This document shows positions 11,886 through 23,131 of a stretch of 64,000 bases of DNA, one piece after another. How positions within the stretch are numbered: position 1 is the stretch's first letter; every line of letters begins with the position of its first letter. A model generated the notes under the pieces. That model was not told where the DNA came from. It saw nothing but the letters and a program-made list of their open reading frames with translations, and searched no databases. Source of the DNA: Hybos culiciformis (Eukaryota > Arthropoda > Insecta > Diptera > Hybotidae); assembly GCA_964007475.1 (NCBI GenBank), contig OZ023273.1, positions 39,433,525-39,497,524 of the forward strand. Direction: 5' to 3'. The position numbers and the translations under genes were made by a program.

Positions 11886-11975
11886 AATTTAAGAGAATAA
11901 TATTCCAGAAAATACCTCATCTGAAGCATATGTACTTCAGATGAGGTACTTTCTGGAGTATTATTCTCTTCAATT
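11886..11975. repeat. ~40-bp stem hairpin
   Basis: Sequence from 11886 (AAATTTAAGAGAATAATATT) through ACCTCATCTGAAG is mirrored by CTTCAGATGAGGTAC through TATTATTCTCTTCAATTT, around an 8-nt loop CATATGTA. A few mismatches and one bulge. It could be a palindromic micro-element or a miRNA-precursor-like fold; expression is unknown. Confidence 0.6.
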
Positions 11976-13235
11976 TCACCAATTTGTAAATATTTGTCCC
12001 TTTTTTGAATTTATTAAATTTTTAATCTTTGACTTTTTTATATTAACAAATTTAAACACTATAACAACAGAAAAAAATGTGAAGAACGTATTTAAAATGA
12101 AATCTTACTGAAGTTTATCATTGAACTTTTCTTTGCAATTTATGATAATCAATGTTTCTGAATCAAATAACAAAAAAAAAAAATTAAGAAAATTTATGTA
12201 ACGTTCAATGAAAATTTATGCGAAAAATTTGACTATACCATTCAGATTTTTTTTAACCGTAAAGTTTCGATTTTTCTAATGCTATTTCTTCTCAGTTTCT
12301 AAAATCAATTTCTAAAATTGTATTACATTATAATTTATTTAAAAATATGTATAATATTTAGTATATAAATTTAATCAAAAAATTAGTTTTTTGAATTAAA
12401 ACCCGAATCGAAAGTGCAATCCCGCGAACTAACCCTTATTGTTTAACAAAGTGAAGTATATGAGATTGTGAAAAGTACTATACTGGTATAGAGTACATTT
12501 AATTTGTTAAGAGGTCAATTAAAGTGATTAAAGTCGAAATGAAAGTCCCATCTTTATTGACTTTTTTTTAGATAGTTGAAAAATTATTTGAAAATTAAGA
12601 TGTCTTAACTATTACATAATGTATGTAAATAAAATGTAAATAAACAAAAAAAAATAAATATGTATATATAATATGTCAAAGTTTTTTATCTTAAAAACAT
12701 ATACATACCTACATTAGTTTTGTATAATATTTCCAGATATAGTTTTAGTATATAGCTTTATCTTCCAATTTCAACCTTAATAGAGCATAAAATTGCAACG
12801 TATTTAATATAAGAGACCTTTTAAATTTATATTTATCAAGTTAAAGAAAATTTCTTGCAAATGCTTGAAAGTAATAAATTTAAAACTTATGGAAATTTTC
12901 TGTGAAATGATGATAAAGAGAATTATTCAAGGATATAAAAATTTATTTAAATAGAACATAACTTGATTTAAAGCAAAAAAAAAAATGTAATGAAATTATA
13001 ATTTTTTGCTTTTGTTGACATTTTTTTTTTTTTTTAGTTTTTCTACTTTTATTTAGCATTTTTGATAATAGCCAAAAAAGTTACAAAAAGGATTAAAAGC
13101 ATTATCCTGAGTTTTATTTAAATTATAAGAAACTTTTAAAAGTGGATTTTATTATATTACCTTATTTTTTGGAAAATAAATGCTACCTCTGATCCTTTGT
13201 ATGAAATTAAATTATCTAAGATAACGAAATTAACG
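11976..13235. other. AT-rich intergenic DNA
   Basis: Nothing recognisable. Homopolymer tracts and AT-rich low-complexity sequence only. Confidence 0.45.
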
Positions 13236-13243
13236 CTCGAAAT

Positions 13244-13621
13244 TAGAGTGTCCATTTCGGGTACCCAGGAGTATCGATACTTTAAAAATAAGAATACTTC
13301 GATGACAATATCATAAGTAAGAAAAGCGACATATATTGGATCTTGCACAAGTATAGATTCCCGATAGAAAAAAAATTCAAAATCGTATACAATATAAATA
13401 AATTAAATTAAATATAAAGATTCACTTTAAAGGATTGTAAATAAATGATAATCTTTATTTACATACAAAAAATAAAACTGATACCACCAAAAAACAATAA
13501 TTGATAAATTAAAAAATAAAAGTCAAAAGTGTATTACTCAAAACAAAATTTACTACCCGGAATTACTGAATTAGTGCTGGACTACCCTGGAAATTGAAAA
13601 TTGGGTAACTTGGACACTCTA
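13244..13621. mobile_element. hAT-like MITE with 8-bp target duplication
   Basis: Ends TAGAGTGTCCA (13244) and TGGACACTCTA (to 13621) are perfect 11-bp inverted repeats. The flanks are CTCGAAAT (13236-13243) and CTCGAAAC (13622-13629), an 8-bp duplication with one mismatch. Duplication length and short TIRs fit the hAT superfamily. 378 bp, non-coding. Confidence 0.7.
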
Positions 13622-14403
13622 CTCGAAACATAACCTTTTATGTTTTTGATCTTTCTTTTTTTATTTACACAACACTCAAATGTTATACCGGAAAAAGTGA
13701 AATATAGTACATTATACATATTTATATCATCAAGAAGATGAAGTTCTCAAAAAAGCATAAAACATTCATATTGTTTTAAAAATTTTTGGTAATTACATTT
13801 GACCAACATAAATTATATGAAAATAATTCTATAAGTTACAAATTTTCAGAAATTTTGTCAATTCTATTAAGGGTATGGAATTCTATATTACTGTAATAAT
13901 AAGAACGATATTTTAAAAACCAAATCCTAGTTGGATTAAAAATAGAAAACTGAGTTTTTAATTGACAAGCTTGAAGAAGTGTAAAATTTCAAACTTTTGC
14001 CCTTTATCTTTTATATTATTAAAAGATATTCCCAATTGACCGAAAACCTTTTTTTTTTTATTCAAAGTAAGAAAATAAATTTAATGAAAATTATACTTTC
14101 AAATCACGTCACTTCAGCAAAATAACTTTGGAACAAATCTACGATTTTAGTATTTTTAGAAATTAGAACAGGTTCCCTTTGTGAAATTATTAAATGATGA
14201 GAAGGAGCTTATTTGTTATTGCTTCATTTCAAATGAAAACGAACATAAATTAAAAGTACCATCTTTCAAATTAAAGGTGCATTAAAATAAAATGTTTGGA
14301 GTTGAAATGTTAGATTTTTTATATTAATTTTTTAGAATTTTTTTTTTTAATATTAGGTACTATTTATCACTAATTCTTGCATCGTTCGATTTAAAATAAA
14401 AGA

Positions 14404-14659
14404 GACTAGGATTTATCTATCTATCTACATATATCTATCTTCTATATAAATATCAATTAAACGCTATTCGTTGGTAAGCGCATATTTTTACAACGGCTCT
14501 ACCGATTTTTTTTTAAATATTCGTACTAGCGCGAATAAGGTTATTGAGGAAAGAAAAATTGAAAAAGCTGGACGGAAAATTGTAAAATTCGTGAAAAATT
14601 AAAAGCGCTGTTTTCTATGGGATTTTTAATACCGTAACTCTTATTAATAAATCCTAGTC
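14404..14659. mobile_element. short interspersed repeat with Helitron-like 5' motif
   Basis: GACTAGGATTTAT (14404-14416) and ATAAATCCTAGTC (14647-14659) form a 13-bp inverted pair. Inside, a TCTATATAAA...CTATTCGTTGGTAAG...GGCTCTACCGATTTTT signature resembles the 5' region of insect Helitrons, which carry ATTCGTTAG...GGCTGGACCGATTT. The inverted pair is not a Helitron feature, so the class is uncertain. Confidence 0.35.
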
Positions 14660-15690
14660 TAGAACGAAACACAGTTCGCGCTGGGATTTAATACATAGTT
14701 TGTTATAAATTAAAAATAAAATTTAAATATATAAAAGCAAAATAATTTTTGAGTTTATTAAAATAAAAATTAATAATTTTAGCATTTTTATAAACCAAAT
14801 ACTTTTTGTCTATATAAAACACTCTGTACTTTCTTTCTAAAAAGTTTTTAGAATATCCGAATGCTTATTGAAAGATTATGAAAGACATTTCAAAGGCAGT
14901 ATATCCATAATGTTCAGAAGAAAAAAAAAAACAAAAATAAAATAAAAATATAAAGAAACTTTTACTTGCCTGACAGATTTTATGAATGGCAAATTAAGGA
15001 TGCGATACTTTCCCTATTTTTATTTACTCTGTTATGTCGGTGGTATATTTAGAAATTATTTTGGTATGAATTTTAACAATTTTTTTTTTGTTTTATGTGA
15101 CCAAACCCAGTTAATTAGAAACTATTTCTTTTTATCTGAGAGAAATTTAGGTTGAATTTATTTCACGAAAATTTAAGGTTAAATATATAGTGTGTATACG
15201 ATTAAATGTATAGAACATTTATTATATTGGAAGATTTAGGATTCCTTTTAGAATTCATTAAATTAAATTAATTGAAAAGGGGTTCTAATTATTCAAAAAA
15301 CAAAAAAAAAAAAGTTTATTATTATTTTGTTTTTATTAAATTAAATTTAATTATATTTTGAATGATTTTGATTTTAAATGAACATCTGTAGGGAAAACTA
15401 ATCATTTTAATAATTAAAAGAGGAGAATAATAAATTTAAGTTATTTATTTATTTTAATATATTTTTTTTTTAATATTAAATTATTGTCCGTAATCATTTG
15501 GAATGTAAATTTTTTTTATTTTTGTGATATTATTAGAAATATTCTAGAATAATTGCAATAAGAGGAAACTGTACGAAATTCGAAATAAAAAAAAAACAAA
15601 TAAACTCTACGAAATGTGACTTAATCTACATATTAGAAAGCATTTAATACTGAATCTCATACATATCTACCTTAAATATTAAAAATTAAA
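14660..15690. other. AT-rich intergenic DNA
   Basis: No gene or structured repeat recognised. Confidence 0.4.
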
Positions 15691-15699
15691 ATTCTCTGT

Positions 15700-16205
15700 T
15701 TCCTTTTTTGTTTCTGTGTCTGTTTCTTTGTCTTCAATCACGCCTAAACTGCTGGACCGACTTCGCTGTAATTTTGAAATTGAGGAGCCTGGGGACCCGA
15801 GATAAATTTTGATCTGAGATCTCGGCGGGGTCTACCTTAAAAGCCGGTTTTGAAATTTAGTTCTATTCTGATAATCCGAATCGCTTATTATTAAGACTCT
15901 AGATATCGAACGAAATGCTTACAACCAAAAGGACCGCGACTGAGAGGGGGTAGGGGGGGCTATATAGCAACTATTCAATTTTATGATTTAATAGCTATGT
16001 ATAAAATAAGTTTTACTCACACAGACACAATCCAATTGATGTTTTCGACACTATCGTGCGAAACCGCATAGTATCAACTAAGTCTGTCAACTTTTTTCCA
16101 CACAACCTGTGTGTAACTCTAAAAACGACATTTATGGACCGATTTTGATAATCGTTATCGTAATGTGACATTAATATCCAATTTAAATCGTCAACAGCAC
16201 AGATT
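15700..16205. repeat. eroded interspersed repeat
   Basis: A stretch of clearly higher GC than its surroundings contains GTCTGTTTCTTTGTCTTC and CTAAACTGCTGGACCGACTT, with a second GGACCGATTTTGATAA near 16138. Such (C)TAAACxGCTGGACCGA motifs recur in many insect dispersed repeats (Helitron and others). No ORF remains. Confidence 0.4.
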
Positions 16206-18027
16206 TTGTTATGCTAAAATTAGTTATGGCAAAATGTTACTTTAAAATTAATTTAATTTATTTCTTCTTTAATGTATTTTTAAATGAAAATCTTTTTTTA
16301 TTTTTTCTTTTCACCTCCAATTCATCAAATTTTTAAACATTTAAAACAACAAAAAATAAATAATAAAAAAAATTTAAAATGAATATGCCAGATAATTGTA
16401 TTCTTAAAGATGAGTGACAAATAAATCAGCTCATTTGTGAACTAGGAATAGCAATAATTATGAATATGAATAGTAGTATTAAAATCAAATAAAAAGTATA
16501 TTTCGATAAATTCATAAGATTAGTTTAGAGTAGAAAAATGTTGGTCCACAAACCGCAAAAGTGTACTATTTTAAAAAGCATATTTTTGGGAAACGACTTT
16601 TGTAGTTACATAAAAATAAACTTAGAGGATATACAATTTTTAATTTTATAAATTGTTAGTTTGTAAAATATTACAGTGTTCAATTACAGTTTCTAAAATA
16701 ATTTGAAAAAAAAAATACTCGATATTAAAACTTAAAATAAAAAAAAAAAAAACTTCTTTTAATGGCTCATTACAACACAAAATGAAAAGATAAATACCCA
16801 ACATATTTATTTAGTGGCACGATTGACGATTTAAGAAAAACATGCAAAAAAAAAGAAGATAATAACAATATTACTTTTTTTATAGATATACATATGGTAT
16901 TGCGTAGAAAAACATTGTTAAGCCAATAATTTGAAAAATATGTAGATATAAAAATTCAAATTCAAACCTATTTCTAATCTGGAAAAGAAGATTATTCAAA
17001 TCATTACTAATTTTTTCTTGTATTGGATTTATAAATCATTAAACACAAAAGTACGTTGGCACAAGAATTTTGCCATTTCAACCTTATGCGCTTATGCCAG
17101 TTATGCTATTATTATGCGTAATGTATACTATCATAATAATCAAAGAACAATTTTAGTTTTGGTCTAATTTCTAATTTTCTTCATAATCTCTGTATCTTTG
17201 TACAAAATCTTCGAATACATAGTATACAACATTTGTAAATTTAGTTAATGCGGCCAAACGATATTATTCGTACAGATTTTTATTGCTTTTATTTATTTTA
17301 TTTTTGTTTTTTACTTGCTGATGCTAAAGCAATATTTTGTTTTCATTGTCATCAATTTTTGTCTCAAATAATAATATGAAATGAGTTTTCACAACGATCT
17401 ACCTGCTTTTATTTTCAATTTATTGGTAATGTATATCTAGCTTTGTTAAGTACAAAATAATAAGAAAAATATATATATATATATATTTTTTTAAAGAACT
17501 GTTTTGCAATTTGTTTAGGTTTTTTCTTTTTTTTTTGCTATTCTAACATATAGTTGAAAAAATTCAATATTTTCCTGAAGTGATTTTTAAATTTTAAATT
17601 ACGAAAAATTATTTTATTGAAATTTTAAAATAATGGGTATATAAATTTACGTATATATTAAATGTAAAATATTAGTTTTCTTTTAAAATTAAATATACTG
17701 GTATTTTCTGGGGAAAAGGATAATAAACCACTTGGTTTTTCTTAAGATGAAACTACACTGTCTAATGTCCATATAACTATGTAAAAAGTAAAATCATTAT
17801 AACATAAGGACTTCCTATATTCAAACTAAAATAATGACTTGTTTTTAGAATAAAAAAAACAATTGCATATAAAAATTTCAAGAACACACACATATCAACC
17901 ATAAACTAATATTACATTTTGTAATTTATTCACAAACCATAGTAGATTTAACAGTGCAAAAGATCAAAATTGCCTAAAAAATTTGATTCTTTGCACTCTA
18001 GTCCGGCTGTAATTATAGGTAATAGCT
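16206..18027. other. AT-rich intergenic DNA
   Basis: No supported gene. Low-complexity AT-rich sequence with a short (TA)n tract near 17470. Confidence 0.45.
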
Positions 18028-18117
18028 TTTAATGCGTTGGGGATCGTTATGTTGTATTTAGTGCTATAGAATTTAGATCACTAAATGGAGTATTATATGC
18101 GTCAATACACATGCAAT

Positions 18118-18225
18118 CATTTAGATGCATCTGCGTAAATAATGAAAAAATTTAGATGCATCAGCGTATATAATGAAAAAATTTAGATGCATCAGCGTAA
18201 ATAATGAAATCATTTAGATGTTTCG
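18118..18225. repeat. 31-bp subterminal tandem repeats of copy D
   Basis: About three and a half copies of a 31-bp unit, each containing ATTTAGATGCATC and CGTA(A/T)ATAATGAAA. The same array is present inverted in copy C at 34521-34643. Confidence 0.7.
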
Positions 18226-18841
18226 TATTGAATATTACGTAATACCATTGAGTATTAATATTTATAAGAGGGACAGAATTCATACAAGTAAATTTCAGAA
18301 TTTTTTTTTGTCAATAACTCAAAAATGATGACAATATTATCAATGTATTGAGTAAAAATTTCTGACTCAAATGTGTTTATTCTTAATTTTATTATTATTT
18401 TAATTTTTACATTCAGTCCGCTAATGAGGCAGGATCATTGTCGGATTTTTTGATTTTATGTTTTAAATAAAAACAAATGATATCATATGATTCTATGGTC
18501 ATATGATTTTATGTACATTTGTTTAAATTTAAAACAGATCATAAATGAATGAAATGTTGCCAATTTTATGCAATACATGTAATGCATTTGAATTAATTTT
18601 AAATATTCTATATTGTTAATAAATTCAAAATTTAAGTAAATTTTCATAATTATAAATGTAACTGTAAGTGCCGTTACCGTACAACACAACTATGTTTGGT
18701 TTGTTTTTAATTAAATCTTTCAATAGTGCGGTTTGCTTCACTAGAATAGTTTCGTGAATTTAAGAAAGGAGTATTTCAATTAGTAATTTTTTAAAAAATA
18801 AAATGAATAAAAAAAATAAAAATAAAAAATGTTTGTAATAA

Positions 18842-19087
18842 AATTGTCTAACAAATAGACATGAAAATATTGAAAGGAGCTATTATAGTTTGCCAAAAAA
18901 TTTGATAAGAAAAAAAGCTTGGCTTGAAGCTTTAAAAATATCACCTGAATCTTTAAAAAAAGGAAGAAACTTTGTTTGTGATATTCATTTTACAACACAG
19001 GATCATGGAATCGTTACTATTAAAAGAACGGCTGTTCCTTCTTTGTATTTGTCAAATGGTAGGAAAAAGAGTAATTTTTTTTTTTAA
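18842..19087 (+). pseudogene. THAP DNA-binding domain fragment (transposase N-terminus)
   Basis: Frame from about 18842: NCLTNRHE..., then LPKNLIRKKAWLEAL, FVCDIHFT and TAVPSLYL. These are the THAP hallmarks in order: an N-terminal Cys, the basic R-x-x-W helix, the C-x-x-H pair (CDIH) and the AVPS block. THAP is the C2CH zinc-binding domain that recognises transposon ends in P-type transposases. The frame is closed by a TAA at 18839 just upstream, and the likely start ATG (18803) is in another phase, so the copy is broken. A GTAGG after LSNG could be an exon donor. Nothing further of the transposase is readable. Confidence 0.6.
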
Positions 19088-19792
19088 TGAAATAAAAATT
19101 TAAACACAAAATTAAGGGTCAAATTATATGACTAATGTCACATTTTTATAGTTTTTATAGTTGAAAATACTTTTCAAAGGCATTGTTTTGAGAGTTATAG
19201 GATTTGACCCCTGTAAATTTTGTTTTTTTTTTATTTCCAAATTGATTTAAATCGAATTTTTTAAGTAAATTTTTTAATTTTATTTAAATTTGTTTTAAAC
19301 TTTAAGTTTTTTTTCATTTGCTTCTTAACGAAGTTAAAATGAAAAGATTTAAATTCGATTTTAATTAATAAAAATTATAAATAAAAGTTCTTAATTTTAC
19401 TCAACTTTAATATTTTCTCATTGAAGGCCCATTATAGAACTTTTTTTTTATTTCGCGTTTTTACGTTTGCCCTCGTCACAGAAGATACGTTTGCCCTCGT
19501 CATAGCAGATACGTTTTAGAACATTATTCTTTTCTCTAAGAGGAAAAAATACAAAACTTTTAATTAATTTACAAAGTTTTTAATCCCAAATTTTATAATG
19601 TTAAAGGTTATTGGAAAAAGTTTACTCTTCGGAGGTATAAAACGAGTTCGGGTTCCGGGTTCAGGGTTCCGACTGGACTTTTTTTTCAACTTTTTTTTTA
19701 GAGAAAAATTTAACTACAGGCCCATAAACGCTTAAGTTTATTATGAAAACTTTTTAGAATAGCAGTTTAAAATTCACATTTTTATTATAGAA

Positions 19793-19830
19793 AACATAAT
19801 ATCCTATAAATTATAGGATATTATGTTTTT
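19793..19830. repeat. AT-rich hairpin
   Basis: AAAACATAATATCCTATAA faces TTATAGGATATTATGTTTT with almost no loop, inside the P-like element. Confidence 0.55.
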
Positions 19831-20327
19831 ATTATAGGATATCGTAATATATCATTTTTTTCCAGCTCACAGATTCAGTATTTTCTTTTTTTTTTTTTTT
19901 CTTTTTTATATTACAGCTCACAGATTCAGAATTTTCTTTTTTATATTGCATCGCATAAAGATTAATTGGTTTTAGGCCAAGTCAAATATTTTGGTACAAA
20001 AGTTTAATTTTTTTTTATTTTTATATTGTTCCATATCCACTTACTTGTAATTTTTTTGAATTTATGAAGTGGAATGAGATAATATTTTAAGATACCGTAT
20101 AATGATTAATAAACCCCTAACGATCGTAAAAGATTAATTAATAATATCTGAATAATTCCATTTTGCACAGATCTTCATGGATAAAAAAAAAAGTCATAAA
20201 ACTTACATATAAACTTTCAAATTTGATTTAGTCGAAACTAACTGAATGGCGTTTGGACTAAAAGGATTCTAAGCCGACGATATATGGGCTAATTAATAAT
20301 TCTACTAAGTAGTTTTCACGAACGTCT

Positions 20328-20880
20328 TCTACCAGTGATGCGCAAACTTTTTCGAAGTGCGACCACGTTTTAAAATAAAAAAATATTCGAACCCACCTAG
20401 CATAATTTATTGAAAAAATCAAAAATACTCTTGACAAGAAAAAATTTTAACAAAATTTTTAATTACATATGTACACAAACAATTTTTTTTCCGCGTAAAA
20501 CCGAATTTTTTTACCGGGTAAAAATTTTTTTTCGCATAAAATAAAATTTTTTTACGGAATAAAATTGAATTTTGTACCCAACTCCGAATTATGCTAAGAA
20601 AATAAATTAGTGAGAAGAGAGAGCCTGTACTTCAGATGTTATTTGATCGAAATTTGGTTCAAATGAATGACGCGAAAATTTTGTCAACTGAAACAAAAAA
20701 AATGTTTGCATATTCGTTCATTCGTTCGTTTTTTGTAAGAATTAAAAGCAGGAACAGCACAAAAAACTAAATTATTATATTATTATATATTTCAAAAAGA
20801 TAAAATAAGACCCCTCCGGGGTTATTCGACACCAGTGAGGGTCGCCACCCACATTTTGATTATCACTTCACTAGATAAGA
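20328..20880. repeat. possible hAT-type remnant
   Basis: CAGTGATGCGCAAACTTTTT...GTGCGACC near 20335 is loosely mirrored by GGTCGCCACCC...TTATCACTT near 20840. The ends look hAT-like, but no matching flanks were found. It lies inside the P-like element. Confidence 0.3.
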
Positions 20881-21065
20881 ATTCATATATAAATAACATT
20901 ATTCTCATCTGATTAGAAAAACATTATAAAATACTTAAAATTAATTCAAGTGCATTACATGGTATTGCATAAAATTGGCAACATATCATTCATAGCATCT
21001 GTTTTAAATTTAAACAAATGTACATAAAATCATATGATCATAGAATCATATGATATCATTTGTTT

Positions 21066-22410
21066 TGAAGTGAAACTTCTTTAGAGGCATTGTGATTGAG
21101 AGTAAAAAAAATGTAAGTGTCAAAAATGTAACGCTGAATGTCAAAAATACCTCGATTATTGTCAAAAAAAAAGGCAAAAAAAAAAAGAAAAAAGAAAAAA
21201 TTTATGTGTCAGCTGATGATAAAACCGACAGCCGCTAGCAACTTAATGAAGCTTATCAGCGCAATAACCTGCTCTATATTGGCTCAGAATTAAAGTCGAA
21301 AATACTTTCTTTTTTTTTCGACTGAAAGGAAAATAAAATTTATTTTAAATTATTGAATACCAAATATTTCATTTATTAATTATTAGTGCTAATTTTCAAA
21401 AAATTTTTGGAATACTCTGAATAAAAATGTTCCAATGCACCTATTTTGTAGATAATTTATTTTTGATATTAATTTTTCTTAAGAGGACTTGGTACCAGTT
21501 TAGATTTTTTGTCCCAAAATTTGATTGTAGAGCCGTTTTAGATTATTTTAAAGTTTAATTTAAAAAAACATTTCATTCACAACCTCAGGAATGTTTCAAA
21601 GTTTAAAATGACATAAACTTTTTAGAATCGGTTAAGGCTAAGTGCTCGAAATCTATTCAAAACCATTTTGTGACACATAACAATGGTTTTGAAGAGATTT
21701 CGATCACTTAGCCTTAACCGATTCTAAAAAGTCTTATACCCTTTTAAAGTATCCAACAGTTCGGAGGTTGTGAATGAAATGTTTTTTCTAAATTTAACTT
21801 TAAAATAATCTAAAACTGCTTTTCAAAAAAAATTTGGGACAAAAAATTCAAACTGGTACCAAGTCCCCTTAAGAGGACTTGGTACCAGTTTGGATTTTTG
21901 GATTTTTTAGGTTAAACTATTCGGGCAACAAAAAGAAAACATGATTTAAGCCACGATGCTGTTTTTTTATACATTATTGTCGCTAATAATATAGTTGTAA
22001 CCGGAATTTTGTTTACGGCTTAAAATATAGTGAAATCATCTGGCACCCAGTGTTGCCATGCCGCTATAAATATAGGCATTTTGAAATAATTTAAAAGCCA
22101 TTATGCCACTAAAATTTTTGAGCTTAAAAAGTAAAAAGTATTTTAGAATTTTTAAATGTTTTTATCTCTAAGTAGTCGATGGTTTTTAATTTTTTTTTTT
22201 CAAATTTTTCTAAGCTGCCGAATTTCCCCAAAACAAGTTATTTTAAGTCGACTGGCCGCAGCAGTCGAAGGACAAAAATCGCCGTCGAAAAAATCGATTG
22301 GCGTCATGTCTTATATGCACTTGGCCATTTTAAATATTTATTTAGCCCCCCCAGAAAATACTACTTGCCATGAAGTTTCACTTCTTCCGTGTGTCCCGAG
22401 ACTCACATAT
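21066..22410. mobile_element. GAAGT element, copy inside the right TIR of the P-like element
   Basis: The right TIR of the P-like element is interrupted between about 21063 and 22425. The insert opens GAAGTGAAACTTCTTTAGAG (21066) and closes with GAAGTTTCACTTCTTCC plus ~30 bp. Part of it (about 22195-22320) is homologous, inverted, to the coding region of the GAAGT element in copy C (33510-33600; shared GTCGAC...GCCGCAGCA...TCGCCGTCGAAAAAA). So the two are one family, and both have a ~30-bp extension beyond one TIR. Confidence 0.5.
21483..21868. mobile_element. palindromic TTAA-flanked MITE
   Basis: A ~386-bp near-perfect palindrome: GAGGACTTGGTACCAGTTT at the left, AAACTGGTACCAAGTCCCC at the right, arms complementary almost to the centre near 21670. 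TTAA lies at 21479-21482 and 21869-21872. TTAA duplication suggests piggyBac-like mobilisation. The right TTAA is followed at once by another GAGGACTTGGTACCAGTTTG (21873 on), a partial second copy. Confidence 0.75.
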
Positions 22411-22777
22411 ATTTTTTTTATTTAAAACATAAAATCAAAAAATTCGACAATGATCCTACCTCATTAGCTAATCAAAGTGGACTGAATGTAGGAATTAAAA
22501 TAATAATAAAATTAAGAATAAACACATTTGAGTCGGAAATTTTTACTCAATACATTGATAATATTGTCATCATTTTTGAGTTATTGACAAAAAAAAATTC
22601 TGAAATTTACTTGTATGAATTCTGCCCCTCTTATAAATATTAATACTCAATGGTAATACCTAAACAAAAATAATATCTCTCACAATATTTCAATACAGCC
22701 AAATACAAAAAAAAAATGAGAAAAAATGAGAAGAAAAAATATTCTCTCTTTGCAACTACCTCTCCCCTACGCATTAA

Positions 22778-22928
22778 TGCTGAAAACACAATTGGGGCGA
22801 CAGCGACGGCGACAGCGATAGCGACTGTCAAAAACCATATATTTGTATGAGAATGAAACAATTGAGGCGATTTTTTTATATGAAAAATCGCTGTCGCCGT
22901 CGCCGTCGCCCCAATTGTGTTTTCAGCA
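22778..22928. mobile_element. GC-rich hairpin MITE with TAA duplication
   Basis: Ends TGCTGAAAACACAATTGGGG and CCCCAATTGTGTTTTCAGCA are perfect inverted repeats and run into (GGCGAC)n-type repeats. TAA lies at 22775-22777 and 22929-22931; copy C has the empty site with a single TAA. A 3-bp TWA duplication fits PIF/Harbinger-like transposition. 151 bp. The Ala/Val-rich frame it creates on the - strand is an artefact of the hexamer. Confidence 0.72.
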
Positions 22929-23131
22929 TAAAACAGTATATTGGATATGTAAACAAAATGTGTTATATAACTCGTTCTGTATGTATTTACAGAAAAATAC
23001 ATTGACACTTGTCAATTTATATCACTCGACCTTCGGTCTCGTGATATAAGTATTGACTCGTGTCAATGTATTTTTGTGTATACAGAACTCTTAATTAATA
23101 CAGATTTAGTTTACATATACAATAATCTACT

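Larger units (their letters stand above)
18246..22652 (+). mobile_element. P/Galileo-like DNA transposon, degenerate
   Basis: Begins CATTGAGTATTAATATTTAT (18246) and ends with its inverse (to 22652). Flanks are GTAATAC at 18239-18245 and 22653-22659 (8 bp, GTAATACC, if the terminal C is shared). Copy C holds the uninterrupted target at 34495-34502, which proves insertion. The TIRs are long: 18246-~18472 pairs with ~22427-22652, and the continuation 18478-~18620 pairs with ~20920-21063, so the right TIR has itself been split by a later insertion. A THAP-domain fragment at 18890 supports the P superfamily (P and Galileo transposases start with THAP; 7-8 bp duplications are usual). No full transposase frame remains. 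Confidence 0.72.
18028..23131 (-). mobile_element. hairpin-ended repeat, copy D, interrupted by nested elements
   Basis: Reverse-orientation member of the family at 8140, 24490 and 33115; its subfamily matches copy C. The subterminal end begins TTTAATGCGTTGGGG at 18028, with 31-bp repeats (CATTTAGATGCATC...) at about 18118-18225. The hairpin end is 22934-23131, with core CACTCGACC-TTC-GGTCTCGTG. The body is split by a 4.4-kb P-like element (18246-22652) and a GC-rich MITE (22778-22928). Compared with C it lacks the GAAGT element and the 250-bp MITE at their sites there, so those are later insertions in C. Confidence 0.78.

Noticed and set aside
22640..23008. 122-codon - strand frame rich in Ala/Val
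   Set aside because: Created by the GGCGAC hexamer repeat of the MITE and the hairpin of copy D; no family resemblance.
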